Position numbers and translations under genes: made by a program
From: Clostridiales bacterium
Lineage (GTDB): Bacteria; Bacillota; Clostridia; Oscillospirales; CAG-272
Reading direction: 5' to 3'
Length of the DNA stretch: 33,195 nucleotides
Assembly: GCA_016288155.1 (NCBI GenBank)
Contig: JAEEYP010000092.1
Coordinates: forward strand, 1 to 33,195
Part shown: positions 1 through 10,104 of the stretch, in pieces
Layout: every line of letters starts with the position of its first letter
How positions within the stretch are numbered: the stretch's first letter is position 1
The notes under the pieces: model-generated
The model's input: only the letters and a program-made list of their open reading frames with translations
What the model was told of the DNA's origin: nothing
Database searches by the model: none

Positions 1-37
1 AAGGGTGTCCATCCTCCCGGCGGTGAATTCGGGAAGC

Positions 38-104
38 AAGGGTCGGAACGACATAGAAGACATACCTTTTCCGCGGTATGTTTTGTGTGTTCGTTCCGAC
101 CCTT
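38..104 (+). terminator. Nested stem-loop followed by a T-rich run
   Basis: A perfect 14-bp inverted repeat pairs 38-51 with 91-104. A 7-bp inner hairpin pairs 60-66 with 75-81. The right arm runs into a T-rich tract to about 114. This fits a factor-independent terminator for a gene to the left, though the long two-level loop could also be a regulatory RNA fold. The arm sequence TCGGAACGA recurs in the inverted repeat before the mobilization genes (1770-1822). Confidence 0.55.
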
Positions 105-128
105 TTTCTTTTTTGGAGGTGAAAGATC

Positions 129-200
129 ATGTTCCATTTCAGCGACGGTTTTTTGTAGTGGCTGCGGCAGCGGAAACAAAATAATAATGAGGAGGAATAG
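129..200 (+). other. Mini-ORF with strong RBS, open again after a TAG codon
   Basis: An ATG at 129 lies 8 nt after the strong Shine-Dalgarno GGAGGT (115-120). It encodes nine residues, MFHFSDGFL, then TAG at 156-158. The same frame then stays open for 13 codons, WLRQRKQNNNEEE, to TAG-TGA at 198-203. It could be a leader peptide for the ATPase gene, a decayed small gene, or a readthrough product. No function can be assigned. Confidence 0.25.
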
Positions 201-215
201 TGATGGAGGAAATGG

Positions 216-1544
216 ATGACGGAAGACTACGGCATGATGACTTTGACACAGCAGGATCTGTTCGATGAAGCGAACGGCATCCGACATTTCCATACGATCG
301 ACAGCGACGCGCTCTTTGACATGCAGCTCGCGCGGCGCAGATACGTCGTCGAAGGACTGCTCCCGGAAGGGCTCACGCTGCTGACGGGCGACCCGAAGAT
401 CGGCAAATCATTTTTTGCGCTCAGTCTGAGCGTTTCCGTTGCGAAGGGCGTTCCGTTTCTCTGCTTCCCAACGCAGAGGTGCGGCGTTTTGTATTTCTGC
501 TTTGAAGACGACGCGAAGCGTCTGCAGCAGCGGCTGTTTGAGATGTCGGAGGAGGCGTTTTCCGGTCTGCATTTCTGTCAGGATATCCTGCGTCTCGGCG
601 AAGGATTCATTGAGTCGCTGTCAGAGTATCTGACACAGCACCCAGACACGAAGCTGGTCGTCGTCGACACGCTGAATTACATCCGTCCGGATAAGTTCTC
701 AACGAACATGTACAAGAGCGACTACGACGACATGATCCTGCTGCATCAGCTGGCGCAGAAGTTCAGCATCGCGCTGCTGCTCGTGCATCATCACCGCAAG
801 GCGCTCGGCCGGGATGATCTGCACGCGGTGTCCGGCTCGACGGGACTGACCGGCGGCGTCGACAACTGCATCAGCATCGAGCGTCCGCGGCGCAGTGAGA
901 AGTCCGCCGTGCTCAAAGTCGTGAGCCGCGACATGGAATCGTTCGAACTGGAGATCACGCAGAGCGGCGACGGCGTGTGGAAGTCAGAGGACAATACGCT
1001 GCGCACCGCAAAGGAGATCAGCGACGCCGTCAAGGCCGTGTATCTTTTCGCGGCGCTGTCACACTGCGAGGAGGAAACGGTGACGGTATCTCCGACGGAT
1101 CTGTCGCGGCAGCTCAGGGAACGGTTCGGCGTGGACGTCGCGCCGAACATGATCACCAAACAGCTCACCGTCGATCATGAAGATCTCGAATCGTTCGGCA
1201 TCCGTTTTGAGAACAGACGGAAGAAGAGCGGACGGTATCTGGTCTTTTACAAGACGGAGAATTACAGGCCGCCGGAGTACTACCGTGACGCGGAAAACGG
1301 AAGCGGTATGTTCGGTGATCTTCTCGCGTCGGTGTGCGGTGATTGTGCTGAGCATACCGGTGACGATGCGACCGCCGAAACGGAATCGACCGTCCCCGAT
1401 GCTCCCTCCGTCAGCGGTGACGGTTCCGGTGTACGGGTGACGGCTGATCTCGCTGTCGAAACAGCTGTCAACCTGTCACCCCCGTCGTTAGCCGAAGCCG
1501 ATCCGCTGCTTCTCAAGCTGATCCGGTGTACGGGTGACGGCTGA
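216..1544 (+). CDS. RepA-like AAA-family ATPase (plasmid-type helicase)
   Basis: Predicted hexameric RecA-fold ATPase of the RepA/AAA_25 type, which usually acts in replication of plasmids and mobilizable elements. The protein has 442 residues. A Walker A motif GDPKIGKS lies at about residues 58-65, a Walker B LVVVD at 147-151, and a motif HHHRK at 191-195 followed by SGSTGLTGG. This order matches RSF1010 RepA-like helicases. The C-terminal third (about 270-350) looks like a winged-helix domain, and the last 90 residues are low-complexity. The ATG at 216 is chosen because GGAGGAA (205-211) precedes it by 4 nt. An ATG at 234 is an alternative, and the ATG at 203 is in another frame that stops after 21 codons. 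The 3' end overlaps direct repeats that may be a replication origin. Confidence 0.8.
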   Translation: MTEDYGMMTLTQQDLFDEANGIRHFHTIDSDALFDMQLARRRYVVEGLLPEGLTLLTGDPKIGKSFFALSLSVSVAKGVPFLCFPTQRCGVLYFCFEDDAKRLQQRLFEMSEEAFSGLHFCQDILRLGEGFIESLSEYLTQHPDTKLVVVDTLNYIRPDKFSTNMYKSDYDDMILLHQLAQKFSIALLLVHHHRKALGRDDLHAVSGSTGLTGGVDNCISIERPRRSEKSAVLKVVSRDMESFELEITQSGDGVWKSEDNTLRTAKEISDAVKAVYLFAALSHCEEETVTVSPTDLSRQLRERFGVDVAPNMITKQLTVDHEDLESFGIRFENRRKKSGRYLVFYKTENYRPPEYYRDAENGSGMFGDLLASVCGDCAEHTGDDATAETESTVPDAPSVSGDGSGVRVTADLAVETAVNLSPPSLAEADPLLLKLIRCTGDG

Positions 1545-1588
1545 TTCTCGCTGTCAAAACAGCCGTCAACCTGTCACCCCTGTCACCC
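1425..1588 (+). repeat. 58-bp direct repeats with dyads, iteron-like
   Basis: Two copies of a roughly 58-bp unit start with TCCGGTGTACGGGTGACGGC at 1425 and at 1523, and end with GTCAACCTGTCACCCC. They differ by a few substitutions and one inserted T. Each copy contains a dyad, GGGTGAC/GTCACCC, with GACGGCTG/CAGCCGTC perfect in the second copy. The second copy ends in a tandem 9-mer CCTGTCACC at 1571-1579 and 1580-1588. The copies are read in different frames: the first codes inside the ATPase gene and the second runs through its stop codon. That suggests a role as DNA, for example as initiator-binding iterons. Confidence 0.7.
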
Positions 1589-1864
1589 TGTGGGGAGGAA
1601 ATGGAGCTACGGGGCGGAGGCGGGGGCCGCGGCGCCGGAACGGTGATCGAAAGAAAAGAAGGCGGGTTAAACGACCGGTTGCGGTCGGGCTCACATCAGC
1701 CCGCAACGGCGGACTGAGAGGAAGACGGCGGGGCGTTTCGCCCCGGAAAACGGCGGTATTTTCACGGCGTCGTTCCGGCGTCGCGAATGATTGCGGTTTC
1801 GTGCGGTATGACGTCGGAACGATGTCGTATTACTTGCGCTTTTTGGCGCGGAAAGGACCGGATA
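1545..1864. other. Non-coding region of the mobilizable element
   Basis: I find no convincing gene in these 320 bases. The open frame that spans them on the plus strand is Arg-rich and has no good start. The region holds the end of the iteron-like repeats (to 1588), a purine-rich stretch (1590-1680), a perfect hairpin pairing 1729-1735 with 1739-1745, and an oriT-like inverted repeat at 1770-1822. Confidence 0.6.
1770..1845 (+). other. Candidate origin of transfer (oriT)
   Basis: A 13-bp inverted repeat with one mismatch pairs 1770-1782 with 1810-1822 across a 27-nt spacer. About 13 nt further on is TGCGCTTTTT (1835-1844). An inverted repeat followed closely by a TGCGC-containing nick region is the general layout of IncQ/pIP501-type origins, where TAAGTGCGCCCT is the known core; here only TGCGC is shared. 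It lies directly before the accessory protein and relaxase genes, the usual place for oriT. The nick site itself is inference. Confidence 0.4.
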
Positions 1865-2287
1865 TTGATCAAAAAAAGCTATAATTTCTATCTTTCGGAC
1901 GAGGCAAACGGGATGATCGACGCGAGTCTGGTCGCGGCAGACGCCCGTTCCCGGTCGGAATTCACGGAGAAAGCGATACGGTTTTACGCGGCGAGTCTCA
2001 GCGCGGACATGCACAAGGAGATGCTGTCGCAGGAGCTCATAAAAGTCATCCGTGACAACATAAAGAACGCGGAAAACCGTATCGCGTCTGCGCTTTTCAA
2101 GATGGCGGGAGAGCAGGCTGCGCTCTTTCTTTTCGTCTCGGACAAGGTGTATGACTCCGCAACGCCGGACGTGATACGCGCGTATCATGACGAAGCCTAC
2201 GGGATCATCCGCAGATATCACGGCGTGTTTACGTTCGATGAAGCGCTTGAAAACGCGATCGAGTTCTCCAGAAATCGGGAGGAATAA
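1865..2287 (+). CDS. Mobilization accessory protein, probably ribbon-helix-helix
   Basis: This 140-residue protein lies directly before the relaxase. Its stop TAA (2285-2287) overlaps the relaxase ATG by one base, so the two are probably translationally coupled. The N-terminal part (SYNFYLSDEANGMIDASL, then SEFTEKAIRFYAASL) has the strand-helix-helix pattern of ribbon-helix-helix DNA-binding proteins. The rest is predicted helical. The expected role is to bind oriT with the relaxase, like MobC-type accessory proteins. I choose the TTG at 1865, with GAAAGGA at 1851-1857, because the longer frame from 1787 adds an implausible Cys/Arg-rich leader across the oriT-like repeat. The exact family is not recognised. 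Confidence 0.65.
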   Translation: MIKKSYNFYLSDEANGMIDASLVAADARSRSEFTEKAIRFYAASLSADMHKEMLSQELIKVIRDNIKNAENRIASALFKMAGEQAALFLFVSDKVYDSATPDVIRAYHDEAYGIIRRYHGVFTFDEALENAIEFSRNREE

Positions 2288-3636
2288 TGCCGAAGGTCAT
2301 CGTAAAATGCGTTTACTCCAAGGGCGGCGGAGGCGGTCACGGCGGGTACATGAAGTACATCGCCACCCGCGAAGACGTGGAAACGCTGCCGCAGGACAGG
2401 CGGCTGATGCCCGTGACCGACGCGCAGAGGGAGCTGATCGGGGACCTTCTGAGAGAGGATCCGGCGCTGAAAAAGTCCTCCGAGTACGGTATGTACACGA
2501 AGGAAAAGACCGTCGGAAGCGCGTCGGAATTCATTTCTCATGCGCTCGAAAGCACGCCGGAACTGCTCAACACGGAGGGATATCTTCGTTACATGGCGAC
2601 GAGACCGGGCGTGGAAAAGATCAGTCAGGCACACGGACTGTTTTCGTCCGGCGGTACGCCGCTCGATCTCGGCGAAGAAATCAGCAAGCTCGAAGCGCAC
2701 AAAGGCAATGTGTACTCGATCATTATCTCGCTCAGAAGGGAGGACGCGCAGCGTCTCGGATACAACAGCGCCGAGCGCTGGCGCAGTATGATCGGCGCCA
2801 ACATCGACCGGATCGCAAACGAGCACCGGATCCCTCTGACAAATCTCCGTTGGTACGGCGCGTTCCATAACGAATCGCACCATCCGCACGTGCACATGCT
2901 GCTCTATTCCACACAGGAAAACAGCCATGCGTATCTCTCAAAGCAGGGCATTGACAACCTCCGTCAGCTGTTTCTTTCGGAGATTTTCAAGGACGAAATC
3001 CATGAAGTCTACGACCGTCAGACGGAGATGCGAAACCGCATCACAAATGAGATGCGCAGCCGCTTCGGAAAGCTGACCGCCGAGGTGTCGTCAGGCAAGT
3101 GCATGAGCGAAGAGATCCAGGAAAAGATGACCGCGCTTGCGCTCCGTCTGAACGACGTTTCCGGCAAAAAACAGTACGGATATCTGCCGCAGAGCGTCAA
3201 GAAAATGGTCGACGAAACCGTGGAACTGGTCGCCGGAGACAAGCGGATCGCTGAGATGTACGAGCTGTGGTATCAGGCAAAATGCTCCGTCACGCAGGCG
3301 TATACCGACATGCTTCCGGAGAAGCTTCCGCTGTCAAAGGAGCCGACGTTCAAGCCGGTGCGCAACGCGCTGGTCCGCGAGGCGGCGCAGCTCGGAATGG
3401 AGCTGCAGATGTACTACGGACAGGGGCCGGCGAAACCGAAAAATGATCCGAAAGAGAAGCAGTCCGACGCTCCGAAGCTCGCTGCTTTCTGCGCGGCGCT
3501 CCGCTTTTTTGACAGCATCTGCCGGACCTTTGAGAGCAACTGTAAACAGTATCATTGGGAGGAAGACGACGATATTGACAAGAAACTTCGCCGCGAGATC
3601 TGGGCTGTCAAGCACGGGATCTCGCTTCAGATGTGA
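2287..3636 (+). CDS. MobP3-family relaxase
   Basis: Conjugative relaxase of 449 residues, which would nick oriT and attach to the 5' end of the transferred strand. The N-terminal segment KCVYSKGGGGGHGGYMKYIATR is typical of the MobP3 group, and its tyrosines (about 9, 21 and 24) are candidate nucleophiles. The metal-binding three-histidine motif appears as HNESHHPHVHMLLYS at about residues 195-209. A helical C-terminal region follows (about 240-449), with no primase or helicase domain. It is coupled to the upstream accessory gene by a one-base overlap, and a small gene follows after 16 nt. The frame is intact, so the protein may be active. Transfer would need the secretion machinery of a co-resident conjugative element. 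Confidence 0.88.
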   Translation: MPKVIVKCVYSKGGGGGHGGYMKYIATREDVETLPQDRRLMPVTDAQRELIGDLLREDPALKKSSEYGMYTKEKTVGSASEFISHALESTPELLNTEGYLRYMATRPGVEKISQAHGLFSSGGTPLDLGEEISKLEAHKGNVYSIIISLRREDAQRLGYNSAERWRSMIGANIDRIANEHRIPLTNLRWYGAFHNESHHPHVHMLLYSTQENSHAYLSKQGIDNLRQLFLSEIFKDEIHEVYDRQTEMRNRITNEMRSRFGKLTAEVSSGKCMSEEIQEKMTALALRLNDVSGKKQYGYLPQSVKKMVDETVELVAGDKRIAEMYELWYQAKCSVTQAYTDMLPEKLPLSKEPTFKPVRNALVREAAQLGMELQMYYGQGPAKPKNDPKEKQSDAPKLAAFCAALRFFDSICRTFESNCKQYHWEEDDDIDKKLRREIWAVKHGISLQM

Positions 3637-3652
3637 TGCGGAGGGGAGTAAA

Positions 3653-3991
3653 GTGAAGATTACGATCAGAGAAAAACAAAAAGACGGAAAAAGAAAACAG
3701 CAAAAATCGTCGCCGCCTGCTGATATCAGGGCAACGGAAGAGTACAGAAACGCCGGATGCTGGAAAAAACTGCGGATGATTCTGACGTCTGTCCTCGGCA
3801 ATCAGCGCGGAGAAGCACACATCCCCGACCGGGTCCTGCGCGATCTTGCGCACGCGCTGCTGCCGAATATCACGGCATTCTTCGAGAGTGAGGAGGGGAA
3901 AGCGGAGTATGCGGAGTGGGTGAAAAAGCAGAAGCATCGGACGGCGGCGCTGTCAAAACTCCCCGGGAAAGGCGGCGCGGGCAGGAGATGA
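3653..3991 (+). CDS. Small unknown protein of the mobilization operon
   Basis: This 112-residue basic protein starts at a GTG preceded by a strong Shine-Dalgarno GGAGGGGAG (3640-3648). The first 35 residues are rich in Lys, Gln and Arg and look unstructured. The middle (about 35-95) is predicted helical. The tail is Gly/Lys/Arg-rich. It follows the relaxase by 16 nt and is the last gene before the terminator, so it belongs to the same transcript. The frame is open further upstream within the relaxase gene, but the Shine-Dalgarno favours 3653. I do not recognise a family. Its basic charge suggests nucleic-acid binding, but this is only inference. Confidence 0.6.
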   Translation: MKITIREKQKDGKRKQQKSSPPADIRATEEYRNAGCWKKLRMILTSVLGNQRGEAHIPDRVLRDLAHALLPNITAFFESEEGKAEYAEWVKKQKHRTAALSKLPGKGGAGRR

Positions 3992-4006
3992 TCCTGCCCG
4001 CGCTTT
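3975..4006 (+). terminator. Terminator of the mobilization operon
   Basis: A perfect 12-bp GC-rich stem pairs 3975-3986 with 3992-4003 across a 5-nt loop, followed by a short TTT. The stem overlaps the stop codon (3989-3991) of the last gene of the element. The T-run is weak. Confidence 0.7.
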
Positions 4007-4032
4007 CATACTTCCGGGAGAGAAAAGACAAA

Positions 4033-4066
4033 TCCGAACTGATCCTTCATAACGAAACAGTTCGGA
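4033..4066 (-). terminator. Terminator of the tRNA-Glu gene
   Basis: A perfect 9-bp stem pairs 4033-4041 with 4058-4066. On the minus strand it is followed by TTTGTCTTTT, and it lies 12 bases beyond the encoded CCA end of tRNA-Glu. It may mark the edge between the chromosome and the mobilizable element. Confidence 0.7.
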
Positions 4067-4077
4067 TAGGTCTTGTT

Positions 4078-7403
<3,326 letters not shown>

Positions 7404-7435
7404 TCCGTCCCCGCGCGCTTCTTCCGATAAAAGAG

Positions 7436-7469
7436 CGCCGTCCCCGCCATGCGGCAGGGACGGCGTTTT
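7436..7469. terminator. Bidirectional terminator between lacZ and the rhamnosidase operon
   Basis: A 9-bp stem pairs 7436-7444 with 7457-7465, followed by TTTT on the plus strand. On the minus strand the same stem is followed by CTCTTTT. It therefore serves both convergent transcripts. Confidence 0.85.
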
Positions 7470-7471
7470 CT

Positions 7472-8023
7472 TCATTTGCTTCCGTACAGGAGCGTGAAGG
7501 ATTCGTAATGGTCGTCGGTGTAGTAGATCGCCGAGAAGTCCTCCGCGTATACGATCCGCTTGGCGCCGCGGCTCGATTTTCCGACGGTGCCGATATCGCA
7601 TTCGCGGTATTTTTTCTTCGCGGGGAGGAGTCCGTCGTAATTCCCGAAGTAATCCCCGCCGATCGCGCAGCCGGGCGCGTACGCTTCAAGCGATCCGCCC
7701 GGCCAGCCGAGCTTTTCCGCTTCACTTTTGGTGATGAAATTCTTCGGCAGGCGGTGATAGGTCCAGAGATAGAGCGCCACGTCTTCCTTCGACGAATAAC
7801 TCCCGTTTTCATCAAGCGTCTGCGTCTCGGCGGAGGACGTTTCCGTCTGCGCCGCGCTGTCCGGCGCGTCGGTGATGAGAGAGAACGGATCCGCCGCTTC
7901 CGTCTCCTCCGTGAGCAAAAGCTCCAGCGCTTCCCCGAGCACTTCTCCGCAGGAGGCGAGGAGGACGAGACATATCCCTATGACGAACGCGCCGAGGAGA
8001 CGGCGCCGGATGCGGTGCTTCAT
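7472..8023 (-). CDS. Barnase-like ribonuclease lipoprotein
   Basis: The last about 105 of 183 residues align by eye along all of barnase, the secreted guanyl-preferring RNase of Bacillus. Shared segments are DVALYLWTYHRLPKNFITKSEA, AIGGDYFGN, RECDIG, KRIVYA and DDHYESF. The catalytic set appears intact: E141 (barnase Glu73), R152 and R156 (Arg83, Arg87), H172 (His102) and K99 (Lys27). A lipoprotein signal is present (basic start, hydrophobic core, LASC with Cys25), followed by an acidic Ser/Thr-rich linker to about residue 78. The enzyme should sit outside the cell on a lipid anchor. Its start overlaps the stop of the upstream glycosidase (ATGA), so it is the last gene of the rhamnosidase operon. 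No barstar-like inhibitor gene is in the window. Confidence 0.9.
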   Translation of the reverse strand: MKHRIRRRLLGAFVIGICLVLLASCGEVLGEALELLLTEETEAADPFSLITDAPDSAAQTETSSAETQTLDENGSYSSKEDVALYLWTYHRLPKNFITKSEAEKLGWPGGSLEAYAPGCAIGGDYFGNYDGLLPAKKKYRECDIGTVGKSSRGAKRIVYAEDFSAIYYTDDHYESFTLLYGSK

Positions 8024-10104
8024 GCTTTCTCTCCTCTCTTTTTCTCATTCGCCTCCGCGATCGCGCGCAGCCATACCGCCGCGTGGGAGGCAAAGCCGTG
8101 ATTGCAGCTCGATCTGTCATCCGTACCTTCCCACAGCGTGCCGGTCGTCTCCGCCATCGCGCTGAAGTACCCGCGGATGTTCTCCAGGACCTCGTCGTAC
8201 GCGCCGGCGCGGAAGAGCAGCTCCAGCCGCAGATAGTAGCCGATGAACGGATTGGCCGGCCAGATCTCCGGATACGCGCCGGTCTCCGCGCGCTTCGGGC
8301 CGAAGTCCCGGACCAGCGTCTCCCACAGCGCCGGATACCGCACGGGATCCGCGACGCCGGTGAAGAATGCGTAGTACTGGCACACCTCCGTGCATTCGCC
8401 GGAGAGGACGGCTTTCCCGTCCCGGAGGACGGCGTTGTCGCAGAACCACTCCCCCGTGAAGGAGCGCGCACGGATCACCTCGGCGAGACGGTCCGCCTCC
8501 TCGCGCAGCGCACCGTCGCCGTACAGCGCCGCCAGCGCCCGCTTGAAGCGGACGTAGAGCATGTTCGTCGGGTAGTTGATGTCCTGCGTGAGCTGGTTGG
8601 CGTGTGACCATTCGAGGAAGATCCAGCTCTCCAGCCGCTGAAGCAGTCCGTCCTCGTTCTCGAAGCGGCGGAAGTATCCGAGCAGCCCGTACATCCGCTT
8701 CCGCGCCGCTTCGACGAGCGCCGGATCGCCGCCGCGCGCAAAGCGGTACTCCTCCAGCTCCAGCACATACCACATCGCCCAGTTCGGGATGAACGTGCCG
8801 TGGCGGTCGATGGCCGGATAGGCCTTCGGCAGCATCCCCTCCGGGAGCAGCGGGAAGGACGCGGGCATCAGAAAATTCTCGAGGAACGCCCGCTCCACCC
8901 GGCTCTCCCCGGTCAGCGCGTATTCCGTGCGCGCCGTGAAGAAGCTGTCGCACAGCCACCCCGCCCGCTCGCGGGAGGGGCAGTCCATGTAGATATCGAC
9001 CGTGTTCTGCCGGAAGGTCGCGACGGCTGCGTCATAGATCCGCGCGAGCTGCGCGTCCGGCAGCGCCGGAGGCGGCAGGATCGGCGCGGAGGGGAATTCA
9101 TAGCGGATGATCCCCGCCCCGCGGATCACGGACCGTCCCGTGACGGCGAATTTCAGATACCGCATGCAGTTCGGCTCGAAGGCGGTGAGACGCCACGTTC
9201 CCGGACCGAGGTCCCAGACGACGGCGCAGCAGGAGTTGCCGCAGCGTCGGAAGAAAACGTCGCCGTCCGTCAGCCGCTCGTCGAAGGTGACGATGAGGCG
9301 GCAGCCCTCCGTCTCGATCTCAAAGGAAATATACCCGGTCAGCTCCCGCCCGAGATCGCCGACGGCATACTCGCCGCCCGCGAGCTCGATCCGGTCGGCG
9401 CGCAGCGAACCCCGCCCGGGCACGCAGCGCAGCCGCTCCGCCTCAAGCGAGATCCGCACCTCCTGCTCCTGTGCGTCAAAGCCGGGCAGGTCTCCCTGCT
9501 CCGCCCCCGGATCGTCCTCGGAGTCGGAGACGGTGAAGGCGCCGCGCACAACGAGGGAGGCGAGCGCCGTCCGCTCGTATTCCGGAACGGGCACATCGCG
9601 CGCGATAAAGCGACGCGTCCCGACCGGGACGGCGGGGATCGGCGTTTCCGGCGCGGGAAGGCGGTACGCCTCGGCGAACGTGCGCGCGCCGGTGAAGCGC
9701 TGCGTCTTCTGCACGCGCGAGAAGACCCGCGCGCAGCCGAACGGCTTCTCCCCGTCGCCGGAGGCGGCGATCAGCATGCCGTCCGGCGCGTACAGCTCGG
9801 CGCAGAAGAACGGCGGATCGTCGAGGAGATAGTAGGAGGGGACGTTGTATGCGGCGACGAGGATGCGCACCTCGCCCGCCGGGATATCCGCCTCCTCCGC
9901 GCGGAAGAAGCCCTGTCCGGCGCGCGCCGGACCGCTGAGGAAGAACTCCCCGTTCACGAAGAGCTGCCATGCGGACCAGGCGCACAGGCGCAGGTGCGCG
10001 CCGCCTTCCGGCACCGCCGCCGTAAAAGCGAGCAGAACGTTCATCTCCCCGGACAGTCCCTCTCCCCATACGGGGATCGCGGTGCGGAACGCAAAATCAG
10101 TCAT
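8020..10104 (-). CDS. GH78-like six-hairpin glycosidase
   Basis: A 694-residue cytoplasmic protein (no signal peptide) built like alpha-L-rhamnosidases: N-terminal beta domains with a jelly-roll carbohydrate-binding look (about 1-340), then an (alpha/alpha)6 barrel. The barrel has the family landmarks DCPSRERAGWLCDSF (GH78 consensus DCPQRDERLGWTGD), EWSHANQLTQDINYPTN, and near the end TLWEGTDDRSSCNHGF with a candidate catalytic Glu. The first motif lacks the usual aspartate-glutamate pair, having RER, so specificity may differ from classical rhamnosidases. Its start overlaps the end of the upstream rhamnosidase by 8 nt and its stop overlaps the ribonuclease start. Unsaturated-uronyl or other deoxysugar activity is possible. 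Confidence 0.75.
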   Translation of the reverse strand: MTDFAFRTAIPVWGEGLSGEMNVLLAFTAAVPEGGAHLRLCAWSAWQLFVNGEFFLSGPARAGQGFFRAEEADIPAGEVRILVAAYNVPSYYLLDDPPFFCAELYAPDGMLIAASGDGEKPFGCARVFSRVQKTQRFTGARTFAEAYRLPAPETPIPAVPVGTRRFIARDVPVPEYERTALASLVVRGAFTVSDSEDDPGAEQGDLPGFDAQEQEVRISLEAERLRCVPGRGSLRADRIELAGGEYAVGDLGRELTGYISFEIETEGCRLIVTFDERLTDGDVFFRRCGNSCCAVVWDLGPGTWRLTAFEPNCMRYLKFAVTGRSVIRGAGIIRYEFPSAPILPPPALPDAQLARIYDAAVATFRQNTVDIYMDCPSRERAGWLCDSFFTARTEYALTGESRVERAFLENFLMPASFPLLPEGMLPKAYPAIDRHGTFIPNWAMWYVLELEEYRFARGGDPALVEAARKRMYGLLGYFRRFENEDGLLQRLESWIFLEWSHANQLTQDINYPTNMLYVRFKRALAALYGDGALREEADRLAEVIRARSFTGEWFCDNAVLRDGKAVLSGECTEVCQYYAFFTGVADPVRYPALWETLVRDFGPKRAETGAYPEIWPANPFIGYYLRLELLFRAGAYDEVLENIRGYFSAMAETTGTLWEGTDDRSSCNHGFASHAAVWLRAIAEANEKKRGEKA

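Larger units (their letters stand above)
1..4070. mobile_element. Right part of an integrative mobilizable element
   Basis: This stretch carries, in order, a RepA-like ATPase, a repeat-rich intergenic region, a mobilization accessory protein, a MobP3-type relaxase and a small unknown protein, all on the plus strand. Base composition is visibly less GC-extreme than in the sugar-enzyme island that follows. It stops next to the 3' end of a tRNA-Glu gene at 4078, and tRNA 3' ends are common insertion targets. No integrase, excisionase or type IV secretion gene is in view, so it appears mobilizable rather than self-transmissible. The left end lies outside the window and no duplicated tRNA 3' end is visible, so the boundary at about 4070 is inferred. 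Confidence 0.6.

Noticed and set aside
1425-1588. Repeats considered as a CRISPR array
   Set aside because: Only two long units with an internal dyad and no regular spacers or cas genes.
1534-1884. Plus-strand open frame after the RepA-like gene
   Set aside because: Arg-rich, covers the repeats and the oriT-like region, and has no good ribosome site.
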